Below the pieces are notes generated by a model. That model made no database searches. It had not been told where the DNA came from and saw only the letters and a list, made by a program, of their open reading frames with translations. 64,000 nucleotides of DNA from an uncultured Selenomonadaceae bacterium (GTDB taxonomy: Bacteria; Bacillota; Negativicutes; Selenomonadales; Selenomonadaceae): contig CAJOFR010000009.1 in the NCBI GenBank assembly GCA_905234195.1, forward strand, positions 89,383 through 153,382, written 5' to 3'. A program made the translations under genes and the position numbers. The first letter of the stretch is position 1, and the number at the start of each line of letters is the position of its first letter. Of the stretch, positions 34,904 through 43,524 are shown one piece after another.

Positions 34904-35329
34904 ATGGGATTTCGTTGCAAAATTACCGGCGGAAAAGATGTTGAGTTCGACGAAGGAATTATTACCGGCGTGGAATTTATTTCGGATACCCCCGACGCCA
35001 CAAACGCGCGCTCTTCGGATCTCGGCGTTATTCTGAAAATCACCGGCAGGATTAATTTTTCTCTCGGCGCGGAAATTGAAGATGGTACGGTCGAGTTGGC
35101 GAATTGGTCTTTGATGCCGTCGGATAAATCGGATTGCTATCGCGATGTTCAAGTTCAAATTATCAACGGCGGTCAAATTGTCAGGCAATACAAATATCCT
35201 AACGCCTTTGTCATGGATTACACGGAGGACTTGAATGACGAAGAGGGCGTCGGGACTTTTACCATGCTGTTGAAACAGAAAAAGGACTTGACGGCAAAAG
35301 TGGAGCTGAAGGGCAATTTTGAAGAGTAA
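34904..35329 (+). CDS. Hcp/gp19-like inner tube protein A
   Basis: 141 residues, all beta with the tube-fold signature VRQYKYPNAFVMDYTEDLNDEEGVGTFTMLLKQKK near the C-terminus, as in Hcp and phage tail-tube proteins. It would polymerise into hexameric rings inside the sheath. ATG start behind GAAGGAGAG. The next gene is a paralog with matching length and the same motif. Confidence 0.82.
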   Translation: MGFRCKITGGKDVEFDEGIITGVEFISDTPDATNARSSDLGVILKITGRINFSLGAEIEDGTVELANWSLMPSDKSDCYRDVQVQIINGGQIVRQYKYPNAFVMDYTEDLNDEEGVGTFTMLLKQKKDLTAKVELKGNFEE

Positions 35330-35343
35330 GGCGGTGAATTGAA

Positions 35344-35772
35344 ATGGCATTGATTTTTAGCACGGCAGATCCGGAAATTAATCTCGAAGAGGAAAGCACG
35401 AAACAAATTATTTTTAAAGTGGAGATTCCTCAAGACAGCCGCGCAAGGACAAAAGACGTCGGCGTTACGATGACTATCAAGGGGAAAATTTTGCCGGACA
35501 CTGCGCAGGCGGGTAACGCGGCGGACAGCACCGCAAAACTTATGGAATGGTCCATTGTTCCTGCGGAAAAGAAAGAGGCTTATCGCAGTGTGACGGTTAA
35601 AGTAAATTCGGGCGGCGTGACTACTCGTCAGTATGAATTGCCGAATGCTTTTATCGTCGATTACTACGAGACTTTTGATAACGCGGAAGGTATCGGAGAA
35701 TTTACGCTTAAGCTCAAGCAGATGAAAAATAAATTGGCTGACGTAAAAGTTACGGGCGGCTTCGCAGAATAA
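35344..35772 (+). CDS. Hcp/gp19-like inner tube protein B
   Basis: 142 residues, a tandem paralog of the preceding gene (TTRQYELPNAFIVDYYETFDNAEGIGEFTLKLKQMK; both share MxWSxxPxxK...YR and the terminal KxxGxFxE). Two different small tube subunits suggest either mixed tubes or one main tube plus an initiator/terminator ring. It overlaps the J-domain gene by one base (TAATG). Confidence 0.82.
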   Translation: MALIFSTADPEINLEEESTKQIIFKVEIPQDSRARTKDVGVTMTIKGKILPDTAQAGNAADSTAKLMEWSIVPAEKKEAYRSVTVKVNSGGVTTRQYELPNAFIVDYYETFDNAEGIGEFTLKLKQMKNKLADVKVTGGFAE

Positions 35773-36233
35773 TGAATTACTATGAAATACTCGGTGTCGA
35801 AAGAAACGTAACGCCTAAGGATTTAAAGAAGGCGTACAAAAAACTTGCTAAGAAATGGCATCCGGATCTGAACAAGGACAATCTGAAAGAGGCGGAAGAA
35901 AAAATGCGGGCGATAAATGTCGCCTATTCCACTCTTTCGGACGAAGTGGCGCGGCTGGATTACGACAAGAAACTTGACGCGGGCGCGGGGGCTCAAAAAA
36001 AATCTGCGCGTCCGTCGTCCGCCACTCAAGCGAAAAAAACTGCCGCCAAGACTTCGGCGAAAGTCGACTTCGGAAATATTCACAGCAGCTTTGAAAGTTT
36101 CTTCGGGTTCAATCCGAAAACTCACGAAGTAAGCAACGAAGAAAAATTGAACACCTTCGCGCAGGACAAGCGCAAGAAAAATCCTCTCGATACCACAGAT
36201 TTTTTTGAAAAGTTCATGGGGTTCAAAAAATAG
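35772..36233 (+). CDS. J-domain (DnaJ-like) co-chaperone of the injection locus
   Basis: 153 residues. N-terminal J domain (1-65) with the essential HPD (KKWHPDLNKDN); no G/F-rich, zinc-finger or CTD substrate domain. After a Lys/Ala linker, the C-terminal ~60 residues contain two similar aromatic motifs (FESFFGF and FFEKFMGF), which could be client or partner docking sites. It is embedded between tube and FHA genes and shares an operon with an Hsp70-like ATPase at 40151, its likely partner. A dedicated J/Hsp70 pair in a contractile locus could act in sheath or tube assembly or recycling (inference). Confidence 0.85.
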   Translation: MNYYEILGVERNVTPKDLKKAYKKLAKKWHPDLNKDNLKEAEEKMRAINVAYSTLSDEVARLDYDKKLDAGAGAQKKSARPSSATQAKKTAAKTSAKVDFGNIHSSFESFFGFNPKTHEVSNEEKLNTFAQDKRKKNPLDTTDFFEKFMGFKK

Positions 36234-36236
36234 GCG

Positions 36237-36776
36237 ATGTCAAAATATAATTTGTATACGACTTTGATAGGGCTGTCTTCAATTTTTTTCGTGCTCACCG
36301 TTTACGACAGCGGCTTTGGTTTTGCGGCAAAAATTCTGCTCACTGTTTTTGGTGTGGGCGTTTTTTTGCATTCGGCGTGGATTTTGTATAGACCGGGCGG
36401 CGGCAAAAATTTTTCGGGAAACAAAAATGCGAAAATCATAAATAAAATTTCTCTGATTGACGAGACCGGCGCAGTTGTTTCCAGTTGGGAACTCTACGGA
36501 AAAGTTTCTATGGTTATCGGGAAGGACGTCGGCGAAAATTTTGTGGATATAGATTTGAGCCGGAGCCCCTACGCGGCTATGGTGGACGTGGAGCACGCGG
36601 TTTTAAATTATGCGGACGGCGATTGGTATATTGAAGACCTGGACAGCAAGAACGGAATTGCCTTGCAGAAAATCGGGCAGAAAAAGATTTACAAATTGAG
36701 TGCGGTGGAGCCGTGCAAGTTGGACTTTGGAGATATTATTTTTATCGGTAATTGTCAGCTGATAGTTACCGGCTGA
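36237..36776 (+). CDS. Membrane-anchored FHA-domain protein
   Basis: 179 residues: two N-terminal membrane helices (about 5-25 and 28-48), then a cytoplasmic FHA domain (about 75-178) with SRSPYAAMVDVEHAVLNYADGDWYIEDLDSKNGIALQ, a variant of the usual RxxxxxS..H...N phosphothreonine pocket. FHA domains bind phosphothreonine; in T6SS, Fha proteins control firing. It starts 3 bases after the J-domain gene. It is a probable member of an envelope signalling complex with the other FHA and PP2C proteins. Confidence 0.85.
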   Translation: MSKYNLYTTLIGLSSIFFVLTVYDSGFGFAAKILLTVFGVGVFLHSAWILYRPGGGKNFSGNKNAKIINKISLIDETGAVVSSWELYGKVSMVIGKDVGENFVDIDLSRSPYAAMVDVEHAVLNYADGDWYIEDLDSKNGIALQKIGQKKIYKLSAVEPCKLDFGDIIFIGNCQLIVTG

Positions 36777-36791
36777 AGAGAAAGGATTTTT

Positions 36792-37340
36792 ATGAACGGT
36801 TTAATTCGCTGTCAAAACGGACATCTTTTCAGTTCGCGGCGGTACGGAACAATTTGTCCTTATTGCAATATCGAAACGGCGACTCCCGAAAAAAAAGAAG
36901 TTCCAAAAGCAGACGAAGACGCGATAAATGCGTTGCTTATGAGCGAAATTCATCCCGTTTGCGGCTGGATTGTCTGCATAGAAGGTCCGCGCAAGGGTAA
37001 AGATTATAAAATTCACGAGGGGAAAAATTTTGTCGGGCGCGCGGACGACATGGATATACAAATTTTGGGCGACAATAAAATTTCCAGGCGCAACCACGCG
37101 GTTTTGGTTTACGACCCGAAAAAACACGAAACAGTTTTGTTGCCCGGCGATTCAAACGGGATTGTCTATCACAACGACGCGGCTTTATATGCGCCGGTGG
37201 TTTTGAGTGTCTACGACGTCATAGAACTCGGCAACAGCAAATTTTTGTTCATACCCTTTTGCGGAGAACATTTTCGCTGGGAAGATGTTCCCAATCCCGA
37301 CGAGAAAAAATATCTGCAGTTTGGAAAGGAATTAAACTGA
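36792..37340 (+). CDS. Zinc-ribbon FHA-domain protein
   Basis: 182 residues: an N-terminal zinc ribbon (IRCQNGHLFSSRRYGTICPYC), a linker, and a canonical FHA domain (about 58-160) with FVGRADDMDIQILGDNKISRRNHAVLVYD; Arg, Ser and His of the phosphothreonine pocket are all present. Soluble. Its stop overlaps the PP2C start (TGATG), so phosphoprotein reader and phosphatase are made together. The partner and the kinase are not visible in the window. Confidence 0.88.
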   Translation: MNGLIRCQNGHLFSSRRYGTICPYCNIETATPEKKEVPKADEDAINALLMSEIHPVCGWIVCIEGPRKGKDYKIHEGKNFVGRADDMDIQILGDNKISRRNHAVLVYDPKKHETVLLPGDSNGIVYHNDAALYAPVVLSVYDVIELGNSKFLFIPFCGEHFRWEDVPNPDEKKYLQFGKELN

Positions 37341-38161
37341 TGGCGGATATTTTTTTGCCCGCAATTTTTTTCGTCGCCATTGTGATTCTGCACATTTTGC
37401 GGACACGCGAGCTTCAAGAAAAAGTTTTTGCGGAAAGCGATTACGAAATTGGCGCGGCGTCTACTTTGGGCAGCCGCGAAGTTCAGCAAGATTATTTCGG
37501 AGTGAAAAGAAATAACGGCGCGATTTTGATGTTGCTCGCGGACGGTCTCGGACAAGAAGGGGCGGTCGCGGCGAAATTGGCGATTGATACTTTCAGAGAT
37601 TTATTTGAAAGTGAAAATGCCGTCATGCAACCGCAATATTTTTTTAGGCGCGCCGCAAATACCGCGAACAAAAAAATTTTGAACACCCTCGAAGAACGTC
37701 AAGGGGAAAGTTCGATAGCCGCCGCCATTGTCAGCAATTCAAAATTGTTTTATACTTTGGTGGGGAACAGCAAGATAGCGATTTTCCGGCGCGGAGATTT
37801 AATCCCCGTTTCCGAAGGGCAAACTATAGACGTGCTTGCGCGGCGCGCCTACACCGAAGGAAAAATTTCTAAAATGGAAACGCTTGCCCTTTTGCACGAG
37901 CACAGACTTTATAACGTGCTCGGTCAAGATTCTTTTCAAGAGATAGAAATTTTTGATAAGCCGCTCGCGCTTGAAAAAGATGATACGGTAATAATTATGA
38001 GCGAAGGAATTTTTAACACCCTGCGCTGGATTGATATGGAGCAGATTTTGAGTCAAAAAGGTTCGGCGCAAAATTTGGCAGACAACTTTATTCAAATGGT
38101 CAAGCGTTCTCCCGTGACTTACAAGGAAAATGCGACCGTTTTAATTTGTCGGAAAAAATGA
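37340..38161 (+). CDS. Membrane-anchored PP2C-type Ser/Thr phosphatase
   Basis: 273 residues: an N-terminal membrane helix (about 3-22), then a PP2C/Stp-type domain with SREVQQDYFGV (motif 1 aspartate), LLADGLGQEGAV (motif 2), KMAI-like core and a C-terminal YKENATVLI, where the usual DN is EN. It resembles PppA of T6SS, which dephosphorylates Fha to reset firing. The start is ATG 37340; the longer frame overlaps the FHA gene. It is probably active, though the last metal ligand is Glu rather than Asp. Confidence 0.85.
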   Translation: MADIFLPAIFFVAIVILHILRTRELQEKVFAESDYEIGAASTLGSREVQQDYFGVKRNNGAILMLLADGLGQEGAVAAKLAIDTFRDLFESENAVMQPQYFFRRAANTANKKILNTLEERQGESSIAAAIVSNSKLFYTLVGNSKIAIFRRGDLIPVSEGQTIDVLARRAYTEGKISKMETLALLHEHRLYNVLGQDSFQEIEIFDKPLALEKDDTVIIMSEGIFNTLRWIDMEQILSQKGSAQNLADNFIQMVKRSPVTYKENATVLICRKK

Positions 38162-38170
38162 GGTTAGAAT

Positions 38171-40141
38171 ATGAGAAAATCCAACAGCATTTTTAAGACG
38201 GCATTTGTATCTGAATCGGGCGCGGAGCTGACGAACAACGATTATTTTGCTTACGTGGAGTTCGACGAATATGCTTGCTATGTTTTGGCAAGCGGAATAA
38301 CTGATTTTGAAAGTTCAGCGGCGGCGAAAGAGGCAGTCGAGCATCTGATTTTGAGCTTTGAAGAAAAACCCAGCATGGCCAAAACTTCCCTCCTGCAGTA
38401 CATGAAAGAAACTAACGAGCGTCTATTTAATTCGGCTCATGCGCGCAGATTAAAGGCGTCGGTCATTATGGTGGTGACGGACTACGAAAAATTTCGCTAC
38501 GTCGCCGCCGGCAATGTCCGCCTGAAAATGTACAGGAAGGGGCGTTTTTTGCTTGCCTCCAAAGATATGTCGCTGGCAAGTGATTTGATTGATAAGGGCA
38601 ACAGCGATACCGTTTTGGATCGTCACGAGGAAAGGCACAACCTGTACGCTTATCTCGGCAAGAAAGATTTTTTCAAGCCCTATGTGTCGAAGGTGCAAAA
38701 ACTTGAGGACACGGACATTATCGCGCTGTATTCTCGCGGCTTTTGGGAGAACGTGGATTCGCAGGAGATTGACGAAATTTTTTCTGAAGCAACCGACGAC
38801 CCGCAAGAGTCTGTTGATTTGTTGGAAGAGGTTTTATTATCTCGTCAGCCGAAAGATTTAAAAAGTTACACAGTTGCGGCTATTTTCGTCAACAAAGTTT
38901 ACAGGGATCCCGAACGCGAACGCAAAAGACTTTTCTATATTAAAATCGCGATTGTCGTTTTGGTTATAGTTATTTTGCTCGGATTGATTACATATTTTTA
39001 TCTCTCTTGGCGACAATCAAAGCTGGACAACCTAAACACCTTGATAGATACCACGATAGAATATATGGATTCGGCGAACTATAGGAGGGCGCAAGAAAGT
39101 TGTCAGGAGGCTTTGAAGTTGGCCGACGATTTAAACGAGTACGAAAAGGAAACTGATTTGAAAAATTATTTGTCGCTCTGCGATCAAATTGTTCAGGGCG
39201 AAAATTTTATTTCAAGCAACAATTACAATTCTGCCTATGTCTCCTTTAAAAATGCGCTGAAGTATTCTTCGTTCGCCGCCCAAAAAAATTTCGACTACAT
39301 AAACCAAAAGATAGATTATATTCAGGATCATTTCGACATGAATCAATTTATTGTTCTTGGGGATAATGCTCTTAGGAATAAAGATTTTGACGAGGCGGAG
39401 GGAATGTACTTGAAGGCGCGTGAAAGGGCGTCGGAGCTCCACGATTTGGATGGGCAGCAGAGGGCATTGCAGTCCATTGAAAAACTTTATGACCAGAAGG
39501 CAAAACTTCAAGGCGAGGCAGATAAAAAGCTTGCGGACAAAAAACAAATGGCAATGAGTGATGCCATGAACAAGGGCGATGATTTGTTAGCGGCGGGAGA
39601 TTTTGACGGAGCACAGGCGGCGTATCTCAGCGCAAGGAATTTGTCGGACAATCCGGCGGACAGACAGCTTACCACGAACGCGCTGGCAAAAGTGACTGAA
39701 ACAAAGGAAAAGAAAGAGCTTGCGGAAAAAAGTTCAGAGGAAGAGTTGCAGAAGAGACGGGAAGACGCCGTCAAGCTTGAGAAATTGGGCGATGAGGCTT
39801 TCGACGCCAAAGACTTTTTGTCGGCGCAAATGTATTTTATGAGCGCGGTTGACGATTTTTATGACTTGAAAGAGGATATGCGCGCGGAAAACATTATGAA
39901 GAAATATGATTTGGCGCACGAAAAATATGCGGAGTCGCAGAGCAAGAGAATTCAAGCGGAAAATACCGAAGCTAAGGCGCGGGCTTTTTATGCTGACAGG
40001 AATTTCATGGAGGCGCAAGCGGAGGCGGCGCAGGCGAAAGAAATTTATCTTGAAATGGGAATGAAAAACAAGGCGGACGAAATGGATATTCTGTTGCAAC
40101 AAATTTCAGTAGACGCCGCGATTGCGGAAACTTTGAAGTGA
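38171..40141 (+). CDS. PP2C-like pseudophosphatase - membrane - TPR-like protein
   Basis: 656 residues in three parts. An N-terminal PP2C-like domain (about 1-250) lacks key metal ligands: the DG motif is replaced (VLASGITDF) and the terminal DN is absent (KSYTVAAIF). A membrane helix follows (about 258-280), then a long helical C-terminal part with TPR-like repeats (ANYRRAQESCQEALKLADDLNEYEKE; NNYNSAYVSFKNALKYS; GDFDGAQAAYLSARNLS; KDFLSAQMYFMSAVD). If the phosphatase side is cytoplasmic, the repeats lie outside the membrane and may bind envelope or tail parts. Probably a scaffold or receptor rather than an enzyme. Confidence 0.8.
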   Translation: MRKSNSIFKTAFVSESGAELTNNDYFAYVEFDEYACYVLASGITDFESSAAAKEAVEHLILSFEEKPSMAKTSLLQYMKETNERLFNSAHARRLKASVIMVVTDYEKFRYVAAGNVRLKMYRKGRFLLASKDMSLASDLIDKGNSDTVLDRHEERHNLYAYLGKKDFFKPYVSKVQKLEDTDIIALYSRGFWENVDSQEIDEIFSEATDDPQESVDLLEEVLLSRQPKDLKSYTVAAIFVNKVYRDPERERKRLFYIKIAIVVLVIVILLGLITYFYLSWRQSKLDNLNTLIDTTIEYMDSANYRRAQESCQEALKLADDLNEYEKETDLKNYLSLCDQIVQGENFISSNNYNSAYVSFKNALKYSSFAAQKNFDYINQKIDYIQDHFDMNQFIVLGDNALRNKDFDEAEGMYLKARERASELHDLDGQQRALQSIEKLYDQKAKLQGEADKKLADKKQMAMSDAMNKGDDLLAAGDFDGAQAAYLSARNLSDNPADRQLTTNALAKVTETKEKKELAEKSSEEELQKRREDAVKLEKLGDEAFDAKDFLSAQMYFMSAVDDFYDLKEDMRAENIMKKYDLAHEKYAESQSKRIQAENTEAKARAFYADRNFMEAQAEAAQAKEIYLEMGMKNKADEMDILLQQISVDAAIAETLK

Positions 40142-40150
40142 GAAAAAATT

Positions 40151-42820
40151 ATGGAGCAGAAAAAATATTACGAGCAAGATTTGCAGAGGATGTCGGTTTA
40201 TCAGTTGCAGGAGATTGCGCGGCGAGAAAAAATTATTCCCGCCGTTGTCAATCGGCTGAACAAGGAACTTTTAATCAAAACGATTTTGCGCTATCGCGGC
40301 GCGGAAATGGCTTTGCTGATAAATAAGTTTCGCCCTGCAGATTATGAGCGGCTGGAAAAACTTTTTGAGGGTCTCACTTTTCAGCCGCAGAAAACTAATT
40401 TGAATTGCACGTCGGGAATAAATGTTTGGCAAGGGCTGGGCACAGATTTTTTCGACAAAATAACGCTGGATTATTCGGCGGAGCTGGCAGGGACGAATGC
40501 TTTTATTGTCGACAGCGAAAAAAATTTGTGTTGCGTCTTTAATGTCACCGAGAAAAAAAATGACAAGAAGTTTCTTTATCTGTGCAGGCATCGGGATTTT
40601 CCCTGCAGAGAATCGAAAATCAAGAGTTATAATTTGGTTTTGGTTGAGCGCGTTTATTCCGAGCAGATTTTTCATTTTTATCAAGGCGATTTGAACGCGG
40701 TTCCCGAAAATATTCCCGCGTATTGTCTGCAACTTTTGAACTTCAAAGTTAATACGCCGCAAATTTTGCGGATGCCTATCGCGATAGATTTTGGGACTTC
40801 GACAACGACGGCGGGCGTTTTGGATCTTCAAGAAAGGAGCCCGATTGCAAAATTTAATAATCAGCGGATTAAGCACGCGGTTTTCTACGACGACGAGGGC
40901 GAAGAAGTTTATTTGGTTCCGACGATTATTGGCGTGCATTCTCTGGAAAATCCGGACGAGCCCGAATTTGTTTTCGGCTACGACGCTTTGAACTTGTTAA
41001 ATTATTTGGACGAAAATTTTACAATTCTCTACGACATAAAGCGTTGGATTGGAAGTTACGAAAAAGAGGAAGAGCTGACGGATAATTTTGGGCGAAGAGT
41101 TTTTGTTAAGCGCAAGAAAATTTTGCGCGAGTTTTTTTTGTTCATCATTCGCAGTCTTGAAGATTACGTCAAGGGAAAAATTCAGCAGGTGCATATCTCC
41201 GCGCCGGTCAAGCAGAAGGGAAAATTTCAATATCTGTTTCGAGAGATTCTGCCTGAATACGCGGTCGAGAAAAAAGAAATGATTGACGAGAGCGTTGCGG
41301 TCCTCTACAACACAATCAGCGAACTTATCGAAAACAAAACTCTACGCAACAAGCAAAAATACAGCGCGATTGTCATTGATTGCGGGGGCGGCACGACGGA
41401 TATTTCTTCCTGCGTTTTTCGCGTGGAGAATCGCCGCGTGTCTTACGCTATCGACATTGAGACGGGCTACGAGAATGGCAACACGGATTTTGGCGGAAAT
41501 AATTTGACGTACAGAATTTTGCAGATGCTGAAACTGAAAATCGTCGAGGTTCTCTGCAGAAAACATCTGAATAAAAATCCGCTGATAAAGGCGCAGCGGG
41601 AATTTTTCGGGGAAAAAGATTCTTTCGACGAGGAAACTTTTGCTAAGGCGCAAAAAATTCCTGCGCTGAAAAATCTGCTGAAGAGTTTTGATCTTGACGT
41701 GTACAGGCTTATCGACGAGGACGGCACGGCGAAAATTTACGAGAACTTTGAAAATGCGTATGCTATGGCGGAAGAAATTTTGCCGACGAAATTTAAAAAT
41801 TGGGAGTCGAAAAATCGCGCGGAATATTTGCGCGTGCGGAACAACTATTATTTTTTGTTCGCCCTTGCCGACAGAATCAAGCAAGAATTTTTTAAAAGCT
41901 ACGGCGTGACAAAAATTTTGCTGTCCGTCGAAAATAATCACTACAAGCCCGACAGAAATTGGGAAATAAATCAGAAGTACGACGAGATTTTTGAAGACAC
42001 CGTTACGATTTCTTTGGACAAGTGGAAGTTGACTATAAAAAATGCGGACGGCTTGAATTTTATCAGCGAGTTGCCGGATATTTCTTTCAGCGTCTTTGAA
42101 ATTGAGCCGCTGATAAATCCGGACATTTACGGCGTCGTTCGTCAGCTTTTTGATCCGATTTACGAGAGCGGGGAGCTTGAGAGCTACAGTCTGATAAAAT
42201 TGAGCGGGCAGTCCTGTAAAATAAATTTGTTTAAGACTGCGCTGAAAGAGTTTGTGCCTGGAAAATTGATAAAGTCCAAGCCGAAGACCAGTTCGGAAAA
42301 CGAATTGAAGATGTCGTGCATAGACGGCGCGCTGAAATATCTGCGCGACAAAAAATTCGGCTACGCGGATATAAAAATCACGAGCCGCCCGCCGAATTTG
42401 CCATACATTTTGACGAGCTTCACCCACTCCGGCGAGGAAGTGAATTTGATTGACGGTGCGGAAAAAATTTTCAGCGGGGTTATCTCCAGGAACATTGAGG
42501 ATTTGACTTTGCCGCTTTATTTGAAGGACAGCGAAGAAAATTTGCGTCAAGAAATAATTTATCAGTGTTCGCTTGAGGAATTTGAGTTGCAGAGGCAGGA
42601 GGACATTGAGGCGATTTACGGCGAGGACATTCCGCAGGACGAAACTGACACTATCGTTAATGGCGAGGTGAAATTTTTCGTGCGGGTTGAGGCGCAGGAT
42701 TGGGGCTTTGTGGTTGTGCCGGTGTACCGCGAAGATGAAAATTTGTTTGTCGGCTACGAAAAATTTTTTAGTTTTGAAAATGATACGTGGATGAAAAATT
42801 TCTTTGACGGGTTGAAATGA
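40151..42820 (+). CDS. Hsp70-like ATPase with N-terminal SAP/Rho-N-like domain
   Basis: 889 residues. N-terminal ~40 residues form a SAP- or Rho-N-like helix pair (MSVYQLQEIARREKI), followed by an unknown domain to ~205, then an actin/Hsp70 ATPase fold with phosphate loops PIAIDFGTSTTTAGVLD and IVIDCGGGTTDISSCVF and a further divergent region to ~830. It is not DnaK: it is longer, lacks the canonical substrate-binding domain and has large insertions. Co-transcribed with a J-domain gene. Likely a dedicated chaperone or assembly ATPase of the injection machine; a ClpV substitute is one hypothesis. Confidence 0.85.
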   Translation: MEQKKYYEQDLQRMSVYQLQEIARREKIIPAVVNRLNKELLIKTILRYRGAEMALLINKFRPADYERLEKLFEGLTFQPQKTNLNCTSGINVWQGLGTDFFDKITLDYSAELAGTNAFIVDSEKNLCCVFNVTEKKNDKKFLYLCRHRDFPCRESKIKSYNLVLVERVYSEQIFHFYQGDLNAVPENIPAYCLQLLNFKVNTPQILRMPIAIDFGTSTTTAGVLDLQERSPIAKFNNQRIKHAVFYDDEGEEVYLVPTIIGVHSLENPDEPEFVFGYDALNLLNYLDENFTILYDIKRWIGSYEKEEELTDNFGRRVFVKRKKILREFFLFIIRSLEDYVKGKIQQVHISAPVKQKGKFQYLFREILPEYAVEKKEMIDESVAVLYNTISELIENKTLRNKQKYSAIVIDCGGGTTDISSCVFRVENRRVSYAIDIETGYENGNTDFGGNNLTYRILQMLKLKIVEVLCRKHLNKNPLIKAQREFFGEKDSFDEETFAKAQKIPALKNLLKSFDLDVYRLIDEDGTAKIYENFENAYAMAEEILPTKFKNWESKNRAEYLRVRNNYYFLFALADRIKQEFFKSYGVTKILLSVENNHYKPDRNWEINQKYDEIFEDTVTISLDKWKLTIKNADGLNFISELPDISFSVFEIEPLINPDIYGVVRQLFDPIYESGELESYSLIKLSGQSCKINLFKTALKEFVPGKLIKSKPKTSSENELKMSCIDGALKYLRDKKFGYADIKITSRPPNLPYILTSFTHSGEEVNLIDGAEKIFSGVISRNIEDLTLPLYLKDSEENLRQEIIYQCSLEEFELQRQEDIEAIYGEDIPQDETDTIVNGEVKFFVRVEAQDWGFVVVPVYREDENLFVGYEKFFSFENDTWMKNFFDGLK

Positions 42821-43509
42821 TGAAAAGATTTTTGATTTTTATTCTGACGTTAATAATTGCGTCGAATTTTTTTTGCGGAGAAACACTTGCGAAAACCGAC
42901 GAAGAGAAGGCGGCGAAAAAAGATGAGAAGTTGCTCAAAAAGCGCGAAAAAAAAATTGACAAGGCGGCGAAGAAAAACGACTTCCAAAAAGTTATAGCGC
43001 GCGCGGAGGGCGGAGACGTTCAGGCGCAAATAATTTTGGCGTACGCTTATTGGACGGGGCAACGCACGAAGAAACATTTTGATAAGTCTGCAGAATGGAA
43101 GGAGAAGGCGTTCGCGCAGGACGAGTATCTCACGGAAAATTTTATTCCGAAAAAATACGGCAAGAAGAAAATAAAATTGGCGGAGCTGTACGGATTGGCA
43201 GCGCACCACGCGCATTTCAAAAATCGTTTTGACGATTCGGTTTTTTGGGCGGAAATGGGCGCGGCGGAAAATAATCGGCTGTCGTTGGCTTATCTCGGCG
43301 CGGCTTATTACACGGGGCGCGGCGTCGGTCAAGATTACAAAATGGCGATAGATTTTTTGAAGAGAGCCGGCGACGAACCTCTTGCGCTGAAACTTTTGAG
43401 CGACGCATACGAAAAAGGGAACGGCGTCGAAAAAGATCTGAAGAAAAGCAAAATTTATTTCGATTATTTAAATTTGCTGAAGCAAAAGAACGCGAAGAAG
43501 AACCGGTAG
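42817..43509 (+). CDS. Secreted Sel1-repeat protein
   Basis: 230 residues: a signal peptide (RFLIFILTLIIASNFFCGETLA), a Lys-rich coiled segment, then Sel1-like repeats (GDVQAQIILAYAYWTGQRTKK; RLSLAYLGAAYYTGRGVGQDYKMAIDFLKRAG; PLALKLLSDAYEKGNGVEKDLKKSKIYFDYL). Sel1 repeats mediate protein contacts in the periplasm or cell surface. ATGA overlap with the Hsp70-like gene makes it the last gene of the operon. It could be a periplasmic contact of the injection apparatus. It ends 15 bases before the convergent transglycosylase; no clear terminator is seen between them. Confidence 0.82.
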   Translation: MMKRFLIFILTLIIASNFFCGETLAKTDEEKAAKKDEKLLKKREKKIDKAAKKNDFQKVIARAEGGDVQAQIILAYAYWTGQRTKKHFDKSAEWKEKAFAQDEYLTENFIPKKYGKKKIKLAELYGLAAHHAHFKNRFDDSVFWAEMGAAENNRLSLAYLGAAYYTGRGVGQDYKMAIDFLKRAGDEPLALKLLSDAYEKGNGVEKDLKKSKIYFDYLNLLKQKNAKKNR

Positions 43510-43524
43510 ATTTAAAGTTCAAGT

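Noticed and set aside
41342..42550. 402-codon open frame antisense to the Hsp70-like gene
   Set aside because: A shadow frame produced by codon bias; low-complexity and no start signal, while the sense frame has both ATPase phosphate loops.
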